A stretch of 64,000 bases of DNA from positions 1,426,001-1,490,000 of the forward strand of contig JAXLYV010000001.1 in assembly GCA_046351235.1 (NCBI GenBank), given 5' to 3'. Source of the stretch: JBBSAT01 sp046351235 (GTDB taxonomy: Bacteria > Myxococcota_A > Polyangia > Polyangiales > Sandaracinaceae). Below the pieces are notes generated by a model. The model was not told the origin of the DNA, did not search any database, and was given only the letters and a program-made list of their open reading frames with translations. A program made the translations under genes and the position numbers. Of this stretch, positions 17,298 to 25,988 are shown piece after piece. Position 1 is the stretch's first letter; every line of letters begins with the position of its first letter.

Positions 17298-19532
17298 TCA
17301 CTCCCGGACGGTGAGCGTCCCGATCACGCTGCGGCCGGCGAGGGGCAGGCCGAGGACGTCGACGCCGCGTGCGTCGGCGAGGTCGCGGACGACGACCTCG
17401 AGCGCGACGCGGCGGTCGAGCAGCTGGACCGAGAGGCCGGCGCCGAAGCGGAGGCGGCCGGAGATGATCGTGAGGTTCGCGGGGTCGGCGTAGCTCGGGG
17501 CGACGTAGTCGAGATCGGCGTAGAGCTCGATGCGATCGATCGGGCCGAGGGCGCTGAGGCCGCCGGAGAGGCGCGTGTACACCGAGACCGGCGCGCGCAG
17601 CGGGAGCGTGCGGCCGGAGGCCGAGGTGCCGGGCGAGGTGTCGACGGCGTAGAGGTAGCTGAAGGCCGTCGTCGAGCGCAGCCACGGAGGCAGCGCCAGC
17701 GCGAGCGAGGCCTCGGCGCCGGCGGTGAGCGCGCTCGCGACGTTCTGCGGCGTGTACTGGAACTGATCCGTGCGCACGTAGCGCACGAGGTCGCTCGTGG
17801 ACTGCGCGAAGCCGCGTACGTCGAGCGTGCCCTCGAGCGCGTCGAGCGTGCCGCTCAGCACGAGACCGAGGTCGCCGCCGTAGCTCGTCTCGGGGCGCAG
17901 GCCCGCGTTGCCGACGAGGTAGGTGCGATCGCCGAAGAGCTCGACGAGGCTCGGTGCGCGGCTCGCGGCCCACGCCGAGCCCGCGAGCGCGACGCCACCG
18001 ATCGGCTCGAGCACGACGCCGAGGCGCCCCGTCGGCAGCGCGAGCGTCGAGCCGTGCGCATCGCCCAGATGGCCCTCGGCGAGATCGAAGAGGCGCGCGT
18101 CGAGGATCTCGCCGCGCACGCTCGGGCGGATCTCGTAGCGCGCGGTGTCGACGGTGCCGAAGATGCGGCCCTCGAGCGCGAGCGCGGCACCGTCACGGGC
18201 CGAGCTCGCGGGCTGGGTCGACCGCAGCACGTCGCTCGGATCGAGCCGCTCGTGCGCGTAGGTGAGGACGAGCGTGAGATCGAGCGCGTCGAGCACGCGC
18301 AGGGTGCCGGCGCCGCGCAGCGTGAAGCGGAGGAGCAGATCGTCGGCCTCGCGCGGGAGCTGGCCGACCTGCGCGTCGGGATCGGAGACGTGGCGGCGCT
18401 CGACGCCGAGGCCGGCCGCGAGCTGCAGGCGCAGCGTGTCGTCGTGCTGGTAGAGCGCGGAGGCGCCGCCGAGGATGCGCGTCGTGGTGCGGCGCGAGCG
18501 GAGGTCGTCGTCGTAGCGCGTGGGCGGTGGCGAGAAGCCGCCCGTGCGCTCGGTGAAGAGGGCGGCGCCTTCGATGCGCGTCTCGTCGACGCGGCCGCGC
18601 GCGTGGAGCATCGCGGCGCCCTCGAGGTAGTCGGCGCCCTGGCGCACGACATCGATGTCGTCGGTGGGGTCGAGCGCGGTGCGGCGATCGTCGCGGTACG
18701 GGAAGCGGCCGCCGAAGCTCGTGAGGCCCGCGGCCGTGGTGACGTGGAAGCGGTCGTCGCCGGCCGAGGCGGCGGCGCGGCCCTGGGCGAGATCGAAGCT
18801 GCCGTAGCTGCCGGAGGCGGAGAGGTGCTGGCCGGGCTCGTCGCGCGGGACCAGGCGCAGGACGCCGCCGATGGAGCCCGCGCCGAGCCAGACGGGCGCG
18901 CCGCCTCGGTAGACCTCGACGCGCGAGAGGAGCCAGGTCGGAATGGAGCCGAGATCGAAGGCGCTGCCGTCGGGCGAGGCGATCGGGATCTCGCCGAGCA
19001 GGACCGAGGTCTGCTGCGCGTCGGCGCCGCGGAGCGAGAGCGTGGTGAAGCCGCCGAAGGCGCCGGTGCGCTGCGTGCGGGCGCCGGGCGCGTCGAGGAG
19101 CGTCTCGTCGAGGGTCTCGACGGCGCGCGGGCGGGCGTCCATCGAGAGGACGGTGGCGGAGGCCGTGGGATCGAGCTCGCTGCCGGCGGCGATCGGGCGC
19201 TCGGCGACGCCGCGGACGGAGTAGAGGAGGAGGTCGTTGTCGTCGTCGTAGGCGTCGGCGTCGGTCTCGGTCTCGGGGGGATCGGTGGCGTCGGGGCCGG
19301 TGGGGACCGTGGGTGGGTCCTGTCGCAGCGGCGCCGTCCGGCTCGAGCTCTGCAGTCCCTCTCCCCTACCCTCTCCCGCTCCCGCGGGAGAGGGAGCCGC
19401 GCTTCGAGGCTCGGCTCGTCGATCGTCGTCGTCCTCGCGCGCGTGCGCGTCCTCCTGCGCGCGCGCGTGCGCGGGGCGCGATCCGAGGATCGCGACCAGC
19501 AGCACGGCGACGCGCAGGGCGCGCACGCTCAA
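17298..19532 (-). CDS. TonB-dependent outer-membrane receptor, probable cobalamin transporter (BtuB-like)
   Basis: A protein of 744 residues: signal peptide (about 1-26), a low-complexity segment (about 40-95), a plug domain (about 100-240) with LSLRGADAQQTSVLLGEIPI and SRVEVYRGGAPVWLGAGSIG, then a 22-strand-type beta barrel to the end. The substrate is inferred from the cobalamin riboswitch ahead of the transcription unit, which makes B12 uptake the best reading. The start is a TTG whose last two bases form the upstream stop (TTGA overlap), so it is coupled to the lipoprotein gene. A GTG two codons on is an alternative. A REP-like repeat is translated inside the N-terminal region. Confidence 0.88.
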   Translation of the reverse strand: MSVRALRVAVLLVAILGSRPAHARAQEDAHAREDDDDRRAEPRSAAPSPAGAGEGRGEGLQSSSRTAPLRQDPPTVPTGPDATDPPETETDADAYDDDNDLLLYSVRGVAERPIAAGSELDPTASATVLSMDARPRAVETLDETLLDAPGARTQRTGAFGGFTTLSLRGADAQQTSVLLGEIPIASPDGSAFDLGSIPTWLLSRVEVYRGGAPVWLGAGSIGGVLRLVPRDEPGQHLSASGSYGSFDLAQGRAAASAGDDRFHVTTAAGLTSFGGRFPYRDDRRTALDPTDDIDVVRQGADYLEGAAMLHARGRVDETRIEGAALFTERTGGFSPPPTRYDDDLRSRRTTTRILGGASALYQHDDTLRLQLAAGLGVERRHVSDPDAQVGQLPREADDLLLRFTLRGAGTLRVLDALDLTLVLTYAHERLDPSDVLRSTQPASSARDGAALALEGRIFGTVDTARYEIRPSVRGEILDARLFDLAEGHLGDAHGSTLALPTGRLGVVLEPIGGVALAGSAWAASRAPSLVELFGDRTYLVGNAGLRPETSYGGDLGLVLSGTLDALEGTLDVRGFAQSTSDLVRYVRTDQFQYTPQNVASALTAGAEASLALALPPWLRSTTAFSYLYAVDTSPGTSASGRTLPLRAPVSVYTRLSGGLSALGPIDRIELYADLDYVAPSYADPANLTIISGRLRFGAGLSVQLLDRRVALEVVVRDLADARGVDVLGLPLAGRSVIGTLTVRE
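19321..19402. repeat. REP-like palindromic repeat, copy B (inside coding sequence)
   Basis: Second copy of the element at 17161, exactly 2160 bases away, with perfect-looking CTCTCCCGC/GCGGGAGAG arms around CTCC. It lies in frame within the TonB receptor gene and adds a Gly/Glu-rich segment (PSPAGAGEGRGEG) between signal peptide and plug. Confidence 0.75.
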
Positions 19533-20683
19533 CGCACGAAGAGGAGGCCGCCGTCGAACGCGAGGACGGCGCCCTCACCGGCGGCCGTGATGCCGGAGAA
19601 GTCGCCGCCCGTGACGAGCGCCGCGGGCGCCGACACGCTGACCGCGCCGCCCGTGACGCTCAGCGTGCGCACCTCGATGCCGTCGACCGCGAACGACGCG
19701 TCGTAGTGCACGCTCGCCGCGCGCCCGCCCGACAGCAGCGCGAACGCCGAGGGCATGTCGAGCTGCGGGAGGTCGTTCGCCGCGAGCGCGGTCGTCGACG
19801 CGAGATCCGTCTCGCTCAGCACGACGACGCGCGCGCCGCTCGTCGATCCATCGGCCCACGTGGTCCGGCCGAACGAGGAGCCGCCCGCGAGCAAGAGGCT
19901 CTCGTCGGCCCAGAAGGCCACGCTGCCGCTCGCGTCGCCGAGCCCGGTCACCAGCGCCTCGAGCATCATCCCGCTCGCATGCCCCGCGTACACACCGGGC
20001 ACGCCGCCGATGCCGCCGTTCACGTAGTAGTCGGTCGCGTCGAGGAACGTCGCGTCGAAGTTCCCGTCGGCCTCGATCTCGATCGTGGTGCCGCTGCCGG
20101 TGGCCATGTCGAACACGCCGCCGACGTATCCGGGCACCTGGCTCGTCGTGTAGCCGAACACCGCGTGCATGCCGTCGGTCGAGACCGCGACGTAGCCGCC
20201 CCCATAGAGCATGACGGTGTCGCTCGGCGCCTCGTAGCGGGCCGTGCCGACGACGTGGACGGTCGGCGACTCGCTGCCCGTCTCCCAGCGCGAGAGGGTG
20301 AACGTCGTCGTCGTGCCGCTCGTCGTGTGCGTCACGTCGTAGGCCTCGCTCCCGCTCACCGCGATCGCGTCGACCTCCCGGCACACGCTGCCGACCACCG
20401 CGAGCTCGGGCGCGAGCGCGCCGTCCCAGCCGCTCGCGTCGGCGCCGCACGTCGCGACGCACACGTCGCGCACGCACGCGTGGCCGGCGCCGCACGCACG
20501 GCCTCCGCAGAGCGCGCCGCCCGCGTCATCGATCGGCGGCGCGTCGCGCTCGCCGCCGCCGTCGCCGGGGGCGCCACCATCGCTCGCGTCGCCGGCGACG
20601 CCACCGTCGACGGCGGGCGTCGTCCCACCATCGCAGCCGAACAGGAGCCAAGACACCGAACAGAGCACCAGGAGCTTGCGCAT
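19529..20683 (-). CDS. Riboswitch-controlled lipoprotein, probable beta-propeller
   Basis: A protein of 384 residues with a short signal peptide and lipobox LFGC (Cys about 17), then an Asp/Gly/Ala spacer and a Cys-rich segment (about 50-70). The rest (about 80-384) is a series of beta-rich blocks separated by D/G turns, as in a beta-propeller. ATG is supported by GGAG 7 nt upstream. It is the first gene after the cobalamin riboswitch and overlaps the TonB-receptor start. By analogy with Bacteroidetes BtuG, it may capture cobalamin at the cell surface for the receptor. Propeller fold and ligand are inferred; no database match was possible. Confidence 0.8.
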   Translation of the reverse strand: MRKLLVLCSVSWLLFGCDGGTTPAVDGGVAGDASDGGAPGDGGGERDAPPIDDAGGALCGGRACGAGHACVRDVCVATCGADASGWDGALAPELAVVGSVCREVDAIAVSGSEAYDVTHTTSGTTTTFTLSRWETGSESPTVHVVGTARYEAPSDTVMLYGGGYVAVSTDGMHAVFGYTTSQVPGYVGGVFDMATGSGTTIEIEADGNFDATFLDATDYYVNGGIGGVPGVYAGHASGMMLEALVTGLGDASGSVAFWADESLLLAGGSSFGRTTWADGSTSGARVVVLSETDLASTTALAANDLPQLDMPSAFALLSGGRAASVHYDASFAVDGIEVRTLSVTGGAVSVSAPAALVTGGDFSGITAAGEGAVLAFDGGLLFVR

Positions 20684-20804
20684 CACGTCTCCACTTCTCC
20701 GCTCACCCGCGGAGGAGGATTCAGCGACGCACTCCCTCGTCACGACGAGCCCACAGGCTCGCGCTCGCGCTCCCGTCGCCCCGACGGAGAACGTCGCCCC
20801 AATC

Positions 20805-20990
20805 GTCCTCGGCAGGTCTCCTGGCTCCTGGATCGTCCCCGGCCGCCCGTCTTCCCGGAGCCCGGAGGCTCCAGTGACCCCGACGCGCGTGGCGCACGCC
20901 GAGAAAGGCAGTCGAGTCCCCAGTCACAGTGGCGGGGGCCGCGCCGGAGTCGAGCGACGAGTCGCTCTCACCGGCTTCCCTCGGGAGCGC
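20805..20990 (-). promoter_or_regulatory. Cobalamin riboswitch
   Basis: Read on the minus strand this leader has the hallmarks of the adenosylcobalamin aptamer: CCGGCGCGGCCCCCGCCACTGTGAC near 20920-20947 and, near the 3' end, the B12 box GAGCCAGGAGACCTGCC (20811-20828). AGGGAAGCCGGTG marks the 5' side at about 20970-20982. The first gene starts about 120 bases downstream, leaving room for an expression platform. Bound cobalamin is expected to repress the lipoprotein and TonB-receptor genes. A TTGACA hexamer at 21056-21061 may be the -35 element; no clear -10 accompanies it. Confidence 0.95.
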
Positions 20991-21211
20991 TCACGCGCTC
21001 TCGCCGCAGGGCGCATCTCTCTCGAGACGTTCCTGCGTGACCGACGACGCTCGGTTGTCAAAGACCTCGCACCGTCGCGAGGTGCGCGCGTCTTGGACTG
21101 GCCGCCTCGGCTCGGCAAGGGGCGAAGAGCGAATCCTCGCGCGAGACACATTTCGGCCCCACCACGCCGCGCTTGACCGAGAGGGACGGAAACAGGAGAC
21201 ACTCCACGGTG

Positions 21212-22735
21212 ATGCGTCTGCTCTTCTCGTCCGCGCTCTTCCTCGCCCTGGCCCTCGCCGGGTGCGGCGGCTCGGCGACGTGCCCGTCGGCGAACGGAGC
21301 CGCGCCGGTGGCCGATGCGCCGCGCTTCGTGGCCGTCGCGAGCCACGGCTCGGTGAGCCAGGCGATCCTGCTCGGCGTGCAAGACAGCGGGACGACGCGG
21401 ACCGCGGCGCGCATCACCGAGTTCGACGGCGTATCGATGGCGCAGTCGTGGCTCGACACGCGCAGCCGCTGGCCGAACATGCGCGGGCGCGGCCTCGGGC
21501 AGACGCCCTACCTCACGCCGGCGGTGCCGCTCGGTGAGGTCGTCACGATCGCGACCGAGACCTCGATCGTGCAGCTGCCGATCCCCGTCACCGCGACGCC
21601 GCACGATGCGGGAACGGCGGCGGGGGACGCGGGCCCGAACGTGCCGCTCACGCCCACGCACTGGGAGTGGATCCCGCCCGAGCTCGAGCTGCCGGCCGGA
21701 ACGCCGCCACCCGGGATCGCCGACGTCGTCGTGGCGCCCGCGCAGAACGTCGCGTTCGTGGCGCGCGGCGCCGTGGGCCTCGGCGGTACGCTGATCGGCG
21801 GCGAGCTCTTCGTGCTCGACGTGTCGAGCCCGACGTCGGTCGTGCCGCTCTCGACCGCGATCGACTTCCAGCCCTACGCCGAGCAGGGGCTCTTCGTCGC
21901 GGCCGCGGGGCTCGCCGTCATGGACGGCCTCGTCTTCGCGGCGCTCGATCACCAGACCTTCGACTCGCGCGTGCCGGTCTACGGCACGGGCCTCGTCGCC
22001 GTGATCGATCCCGCCACGCGCGCCGTGCGCACCGTGCTGCGGATCCCGACGCTCCACGGCTGCACCGACGTCGGCCGCTACCACGTCCCCACCGGGGTGA
22101 CGGATCCGGCGAGCGAGCATCGCCTCGTCGTCACCTGCCGCGGCGCGGCGCCGATGACGCCGGGCGCGCCTCCCGTCGACGGCGGCTTCGTCTACGTGGA
22201 GTACGACCCCGCGCATCCCGAGACGCCCCCGGCGATCGCGCGCACGATCACCAGCACCTCGCTCGGCCTGCCGCGCGCCGACGGCGGCACGATGACGCTC
22301 GCGGGCCACTGGGTGGCCTACGTCGCGCGCGGCATCGTGGAGCCGCGCTTCCAGGAGCGCGTGATCGCCGCGAACCTCGACACCGGCGCGCAGCAGGTGC
22401 TCGCGACCACACTCCCCGCGAACGGCACGTCCACGACGGGCTTCGGCCCCGGCGCGTTCGATCCCGAGAGCGGCGTGCTCGTGGTGCCGAACGGCTACGA
22501 CGGCGTGTACGCGTGGGCGATGCCGCTCGACGCCGCGAGCGTCGAGGGCTTCACCTTCCCGGATCCGCAAGGGATCGCGATCACCGGCTGCGGGCACCTC
22601 GCCGTCCGCGAGGTGCGCCTGGTGCCGTCGGCGGGCGTGACCGTGCTGCCCGGTCGCGACGCAGGCACGCCGCTCGACGACGCCGCGACGATCGAGAACG
22701 ACGCCGCCGTCGTCGACGTCGACGCCGGCCTCTGA
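21212..22735 (+). CDS. Lipoprotein with propeller-like repeats
   Basis: A protein of 507 residues. The signal peptide and lipobox ALAGC put the acylated Cys at about 18. The mature part is beta-rich with repeated blocks such as ELFVLDVSSPTSVVPLS, GLVAVIDPATRAVRTVL and ERVIAANLDTGAQQVLAT, typical of YncE/YVTN-type propellers, and ends in an Asp/Ala-rich tail. ATG at 21212 is chosen because it starts the signal peptide. It diverges from the riboswitch unit, so it shares that intergenic region, but on its own strand no riboswitch is seen. A surface binding or scaffold role is inferred. Confidence 0.8.
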   Translation: MRLLFSSALFLALALAGCGGSATCPSANGAAPVADAPRFVAVASHGSVSQAILLGVQDSGTTRTAARITEFDGVSMAQSWLDTRSRWPNMRGRGLGQTPYLTPAVPLGEVVTIATETSIVQLPIPVTATPHDAGTAAGDAGPNVPLTPTHWEWIPPELELPAGTPPPGIADVVVAPAQNVAFVARGAVGLGGTLIGGELFVLDVSSPTSVVPLSTAIDFQPYAEQGLFVAAAGLAVMDGLVFAALDHQTFDSRVPVYGTGLVAVIDPATRAVRTVLRIPTLHGCTDVGRYHVPTGVTDPASEHRLVVTCRGAAPMTPGAPPVDGGFVYVEYDPAHPETPPAIARTITSTSLGLPRADGGTMTLAGHWVAYVARGIVEPRFQERVIAANLDTGAQQVLATTLPANGTSTTGFGPGAFDPESGVLVVPNGYDGVYAWAMPLDAASVEGFTFPDPQGIAITGCGHLAVREVRLVPSAGVTVLPGRDAGTPLDDAATIENDAAVVDVDAGL

Positions 22736-23833
22736 TCAGGCGACCTCGGCCGCCTCGAGCACGCGCAAGAGGCGCGCGGGGAGCTTCGCGCGCGCGGACG
22801 CATCGATCGCCGGCCGCGCCGTCGAGAGCGTGTTCCAGAGGAGCAGCGTCTTGCCCTGCCAGCGCGGCTCGCGCGCGATCGCCCGCAGGCCCGCGAGCGC
22901 CTTGCCGCTGTAGGTCACCTCGCCCGGCTCGCCGGTGAGGCGCCGCATCTGCTCGATGCCCTCCACCGCGTCGCGCGTCGGGTAGCCGTAGCCCTGCCCG
23001 AGCGCGCCGCCGTAGAGGCTGTAGCGCACGCGCCCACTCTGGCGCTTCCACTTGGGCTCGCGCGCGGCGATGAACTTGTCGGTCGCGCGCACGATGGAGC
23101 CGATCGTGAGGCGGTTGCACGCGATGGCGAGCGTGATGCGCACGCCGATGATCTCGGTCTCCCAGCCGAGGTAGGCGGCGCCGAGCGCGAGCGCGGCGAG
23201 CGTCCCCGACGAGCCCGTGGGCAGCACGATCGCGTCGGGCCGCGGCATCTCGCCGCGCGCGACCTGATCGGCGAGCTCGAGCATCGCGTCGACGTAGCCG
23301 AGGTTCGCGAGCGGGTTCGCCGCGCCCGGCAGGATCAAGTACGCGTCGTCGCCCATCGAGCGCCACGTGCGCCAGATCGTCGTGAGGTAGTTGCCGCCCC
23401 AGACGAGCTCGGCGCCCGCGCCCGCATCGACGAGCAGCGCGTCCTTCGCGAAGTGCGTGACGGGCTGGTCGAAGAGCACGATGCGCACGGGCAAGCCCAC
23501 CGCGCGCCCGAAGAGCGCCGTCGCCATCGCCTGCGTCGAGGCGATGCCGCCCGCCGTGACGATGCGCGCCTTCTTCTTCGCGATCGCGTCGGCCAGGATC
23601 AGCTCGTAGCGACGCACCTTGTTGCCGCCGTAGAGGGGCGAGGCGAGGTCGTCGCGCTTCATCCAGAGGTCGTCCCGCCCGAGCCAGTCGGCGATCGCCG
23701 TCATGCGCTCGACGGGCGTCGGCAGATGCGCGAGCGGCATCCACGGCAGCGTGGCGAGGCCAGGCAGCTCCTCGAAGAGGCGCGGCTTGGCGCGGTGCTC
23801 GGGCTTCCACTCGCCGGGGCGCGAGGCGCTCAT
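22736..23833 (-). CDS. PLP-dependent deaminase (ACC deaminase / D-cysteine desulfhydrase family)
   Basis: A cytoplasmic fold-type II PLP enzyme of 365 residues. The Schiff-base lysine is in LYGGNKVRR (about 68-76), followed by TAGGIASTQAMATA (about 92) and the phosphate-binding loop PTGSSGTLAAL (about 205). Family members remove ammonia from 1-aminocyclopropane-carboxylate or sulfide from D-cysteine; the motifs do not separate these. Its stop lies directly against the stop of the convergent lipoprotein gene. It is divergent from the VOC gene. Confidence 0.88.
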   Translation of the reverse strand: MSASRPGEWKPEHRAKPRLFEELPGLATLPWMPLAHLPTPVERMTAIADWLGRDDLWMKRDDLASPLYGGNKVRRYELILADAIAKKKARIVTAGGIASTQAMATALFGRAVGLPVRIVLFDQPVTHFAKDALLVDAGAGAELVWGGNYLTTIWRTWRSMGDDAYLILPGAANPLANLGYVDAMLELADQVARGEMPRPDAIVLPTGSSGTLAALALGAAYLGWETEIIGVRITLAIACNRLTIGSIVRATDKFIAAREPKWKRQSGRVRYSLYGGALGQGYGYPTRDAVEGIEQMRRLTGEPGEVTYSGKALAGLRAIAREPRWQGKTLLLWNTLSTARPAIDASARAKLPARLLRVLEAAEVA

Positions 23834-23862
23834 GCGCGCGCAGCGTACGCTATCGTTCACGC

Positions 23863-24246
23863 ATGCGTCAGTCGCCTGCGCTCCTCGGCCTCGATCACGT
23901 GCAGATCGCGATCCCGCGTGGCGGCGAAGATCGCGCGCGCGCGTTCTACGTAGGCCTGCTCGGCATGAGCGAGGTGCCCAAGCCGCCCGCGCTCGCGGCG
24001 CGCGGCGGCGCGTGGTTCGTGGTGGGCGGGCAAGGGCTCCACGTGGGCGTGGAGGAGCCCTTCGCGCCGGCGAAGAAGGCGCACCCGGCGTTCCGGCTCG
24101 CGAGCGCGGACGACGTGCGCGCGCTCGCGAGCCATCTCGAGGCCCACGGTGTGGCGGTGCGCTGGTCGGACGAAGCGCCCGACGCCGTCCGCTTTCACTG
24201 CGACGATCCCTTCGGCAACCGCCTCGAGATGACCGCGCCCGCCTGA
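23863..24246 (+). CDS. VOC / glyoxalase-superfamily protein
   Basis: A protein of 127 residues, the size of a single VOC pair of beta-alpha-beta-beta-beta units. LDHVQIAIPRG near residue 10 gives the first metal-ligand His; LHVGVEE (about 59) and GNRLEM (about 120, Glu) fit the other ligands. The substrate is unknown: glyoxalase, fosfomycin-type resistance and dioxygenase activities share this fold. It starts 29 bases from the divergent deaminase gene. Confidence 0.85.
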   Translation: MRQSPALLGLDHVQIAIPRGGEDRARAFYVGLLGMSEVPKPPALAARGGAWFVVGGQGLHVGVEEPFAPAKKAHPAFRLASADDVRALASHLEAHGVAVRWSDEAPDAVRFHCDDPFGNRLEMTAPA

Positions 24247-24302
24247 TCGCGGCGCCGCCGGGCGTGCGCGCCGGCGCGCGCTCGGGTAAGCGATCGCGAG
24301 AG

Positions 24303-24797
24303 ATGTCCGACGGCACCAAGCGCGACGACGGCGGCAAGCACGAGGGCCCCGCCCACGCCTCGCCCTACCCGGTCTCGCGCCTGGCGCCGGTGCACGACCT
24401 CGTGGACGTGGCGCGCCGCATCCAGGAGGCCGACGCCGTCGTCGGCGCCGTCGCGACGGCCGAGCTCACGGTGATCGCCGAGCAGATCCGGCGCCTCCAG
24501 GAGGAGGCGCAGCGCGTGCTCGATCGCACCAAGCAGAACCTCGAGCTGCACCGGGCGCGCTGCTCGTTCGTGCGCAAGCCGGGCGGCGTGTACCACCTCT
24601 ACGAGCGGCCCGATGGGGAGCGCTGGTTCTCGATGATCGGCCCGGCCGAGTGGGGCCCGGGCGACGCGACGCGGGTCTTCGTCGGCAGCTACCGCCTCGA
24701 GCTCGACCAGAGCTGGACGCGCGTGGACGAGGGCGCCGCGGCGGACGAGCGGCCGCGCTCACCCCACGAGCTCGTCAAAGCCCTGCTCGGCGCGTAG
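24303..24797 (+). CDS. DUF2452-family protein
   Basis: A protein of 164 residues. The pattern GGVYHLYERPDGERWFSMIG plus PAEWG and VGSYRLELDQSWTRVD (about 97-145) matches what I know of DUF2452. A predicted coiled coil lies at about 45-80. The function of this family is not known. ATG at 24303 follows the VOC gene by 56 bases on the same strand, so cotranscription is possible. No signal peptide or membrane segment is seen. Confidence 0.78.
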   Translation: MSDGTKRDDGGKHEGPAHASPYPVSRLAPVHDLVDVARRIQEADAVVGAVATAELTVIAEQIRRLQEEAQRVLDRTKQNLELHRARCSFVRKPGGVYHLYERPDGERWFSMIGPAEWGPGDATRVFVGSYRLELDQSWTRVDEGAAADERPRSPHELVKALLGA

Positions 24798-24866
24798 CGC
24801 GCACGGGGGTGGGGGCGCGACGGCTCTCACGGCAGCAGCCCCGCCGTTCTGGTAGATCGGCGGGCC

Positions 24867-25988
24867 ATGAGCGCGAACGACGTCGAGCACCAGGGCGAGG
24901 GGAGCCACGGACCGCGGCTCGCGCGGATCCGCGGCAAGGGCACCTACTCGGTCGTCACCCTTCCCCACCAGTGGTTCATCCTCGCGACGGGGGCCGAGCT
25001 CGGCGAAGAGCCGCTCGCGCGTCGCCTCATGGGCACGCCGATCGTCCTGTTCCGCGATCGCGACGGCCGCGCGGGCGCGCTGCTCGATCGCTGCCCGCAT
25101 CGCAACGTGCCGCTCTCGGACGGCGAGGTCGCCAAGGACGGCACGCTCCAGTGCCCGTACCACGGCTGGCGCTTCGATCGCGGCGGTGTCTGCCGCGCGG
25201 TACCGAGCTTCACCGGCACGCCGGAGAGCAAGGCGCGCGCAGCGCCGGCCTATCCGGTGATCGAGCAGCAGGGCTTCGTGTGGGTCTACTCGACGCCCTT
25301 CGAGAACGACGCGATGACGATGCCGGAGAAGCGCCCGCACGTCTTCCAGCGCGCCGACGATCCCGAGTACGTCACGGTGCGGCAGCAGCTCGACCAGAAC
25401 GGGACGTTGTTCTCGGCGCTCGAGAACGCGCTCGACGTGCCGCACACCGCGTTCCTGCACCGCGGCCTCTTCCGCAGCGAGAGCCGCGGCATCACGCTGA
25501 AGGTGAAGGTCTCACGCACGCAGGACCGCGCCGTGGCCGAGTACTGCGGCGAGCCGCGGCCGCCCGGGTTCATGGCGCGCGTGCTCTCGCCGAGCGGCGG
25601 CGAGGTGCAGCACTGGGATCGCTTCATCCTGCCCTCGATCGCGCAGGTCGAGTACCGCATCGGCGACGAGAACCACGTGCTCGCCGACACCGCGATGACG
25701 CCCATCTCCGACTTCGAGACGCGCCTCTACGGCGTGGTCTCGCTCAAGACGCGGCTGCCCGGGCGCCTCGTCGAGCCCTTCGTGAAGCCCATCGGCCTGC
25801 GCGTCCTGCAGCAGGACTCGGCGATCCTCGCCAAGCAGACGGCGCTCGTGAAGGACTTCGGCGGCGAGCAGTTCACGTGGACCGAGATCGACGTGCTCGG
25901 CAAGCACATCTGGCGTCTGCTCAAGTCGGCCGAGCGCGGGGAGCCCATCCGCGAGACCGAGGACCAGCAGATCGATCTGGTGGTGTGA
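24867..25988 (+). CDS. Rieske non-heme iron oxygenase, terminal oxygenase component
   Basis: A protein of 373 residues. The N-terminal Rieske domain has CPHRNVPLSDG and CPYHGWRF (about 74-110), binding 2Fe-2S. The catalytic domain has ENALDVPHTAFLH (about 188-200), which supplies the His ligands and bridging acidic residue of the mononuclear iron. It resembles ring-hydroxylating and sterol/steroid hydroxylases; no reductase gene is adjacent, so it must use an electron partner from elsewhere. Its stop overlaps the next ATG by one base. Confidence 0.9.
   Translation: MSANDVEHQGEGSHGPRLARIRGKGTYSVVTLPHQWFILATGAELGEEPLARRLMGTPIVLFRDRDGRAGALLDRCPHRNVPLSDGEVAKDGTLQCPYHGWRFDRGGVCRAVPSFTGTPESKARAAPAYPVIEQQGFVWVYSTPFENDAMTMPEKRPHVFQRADDPEYVTVRQQLDQNGTLFSALENALDVPHTAFLHRGLFRSESRGITLKVKVSRTQDRAVAEYCGEPRPPGFMARVLSPSGGEVQHWDRFILPSIAQVEYRIGDENHVLADTAMTPISDFETRLYGVVSLKTRLPGRLVEPFVKPIGLRVLQQDSAILAKQTALVKDFGGEQFTWTEIDVLGKHIWRLLKSAERGEPIRETEDQQIDLVV

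Noticed and set aside
20924..22597. Large minus-strand open frame opposite the propeller lipoprotein and riboswitch
   Set aside because: Arg/His-rich shadow of a well supported gene, and it would overlap the riboswitch.
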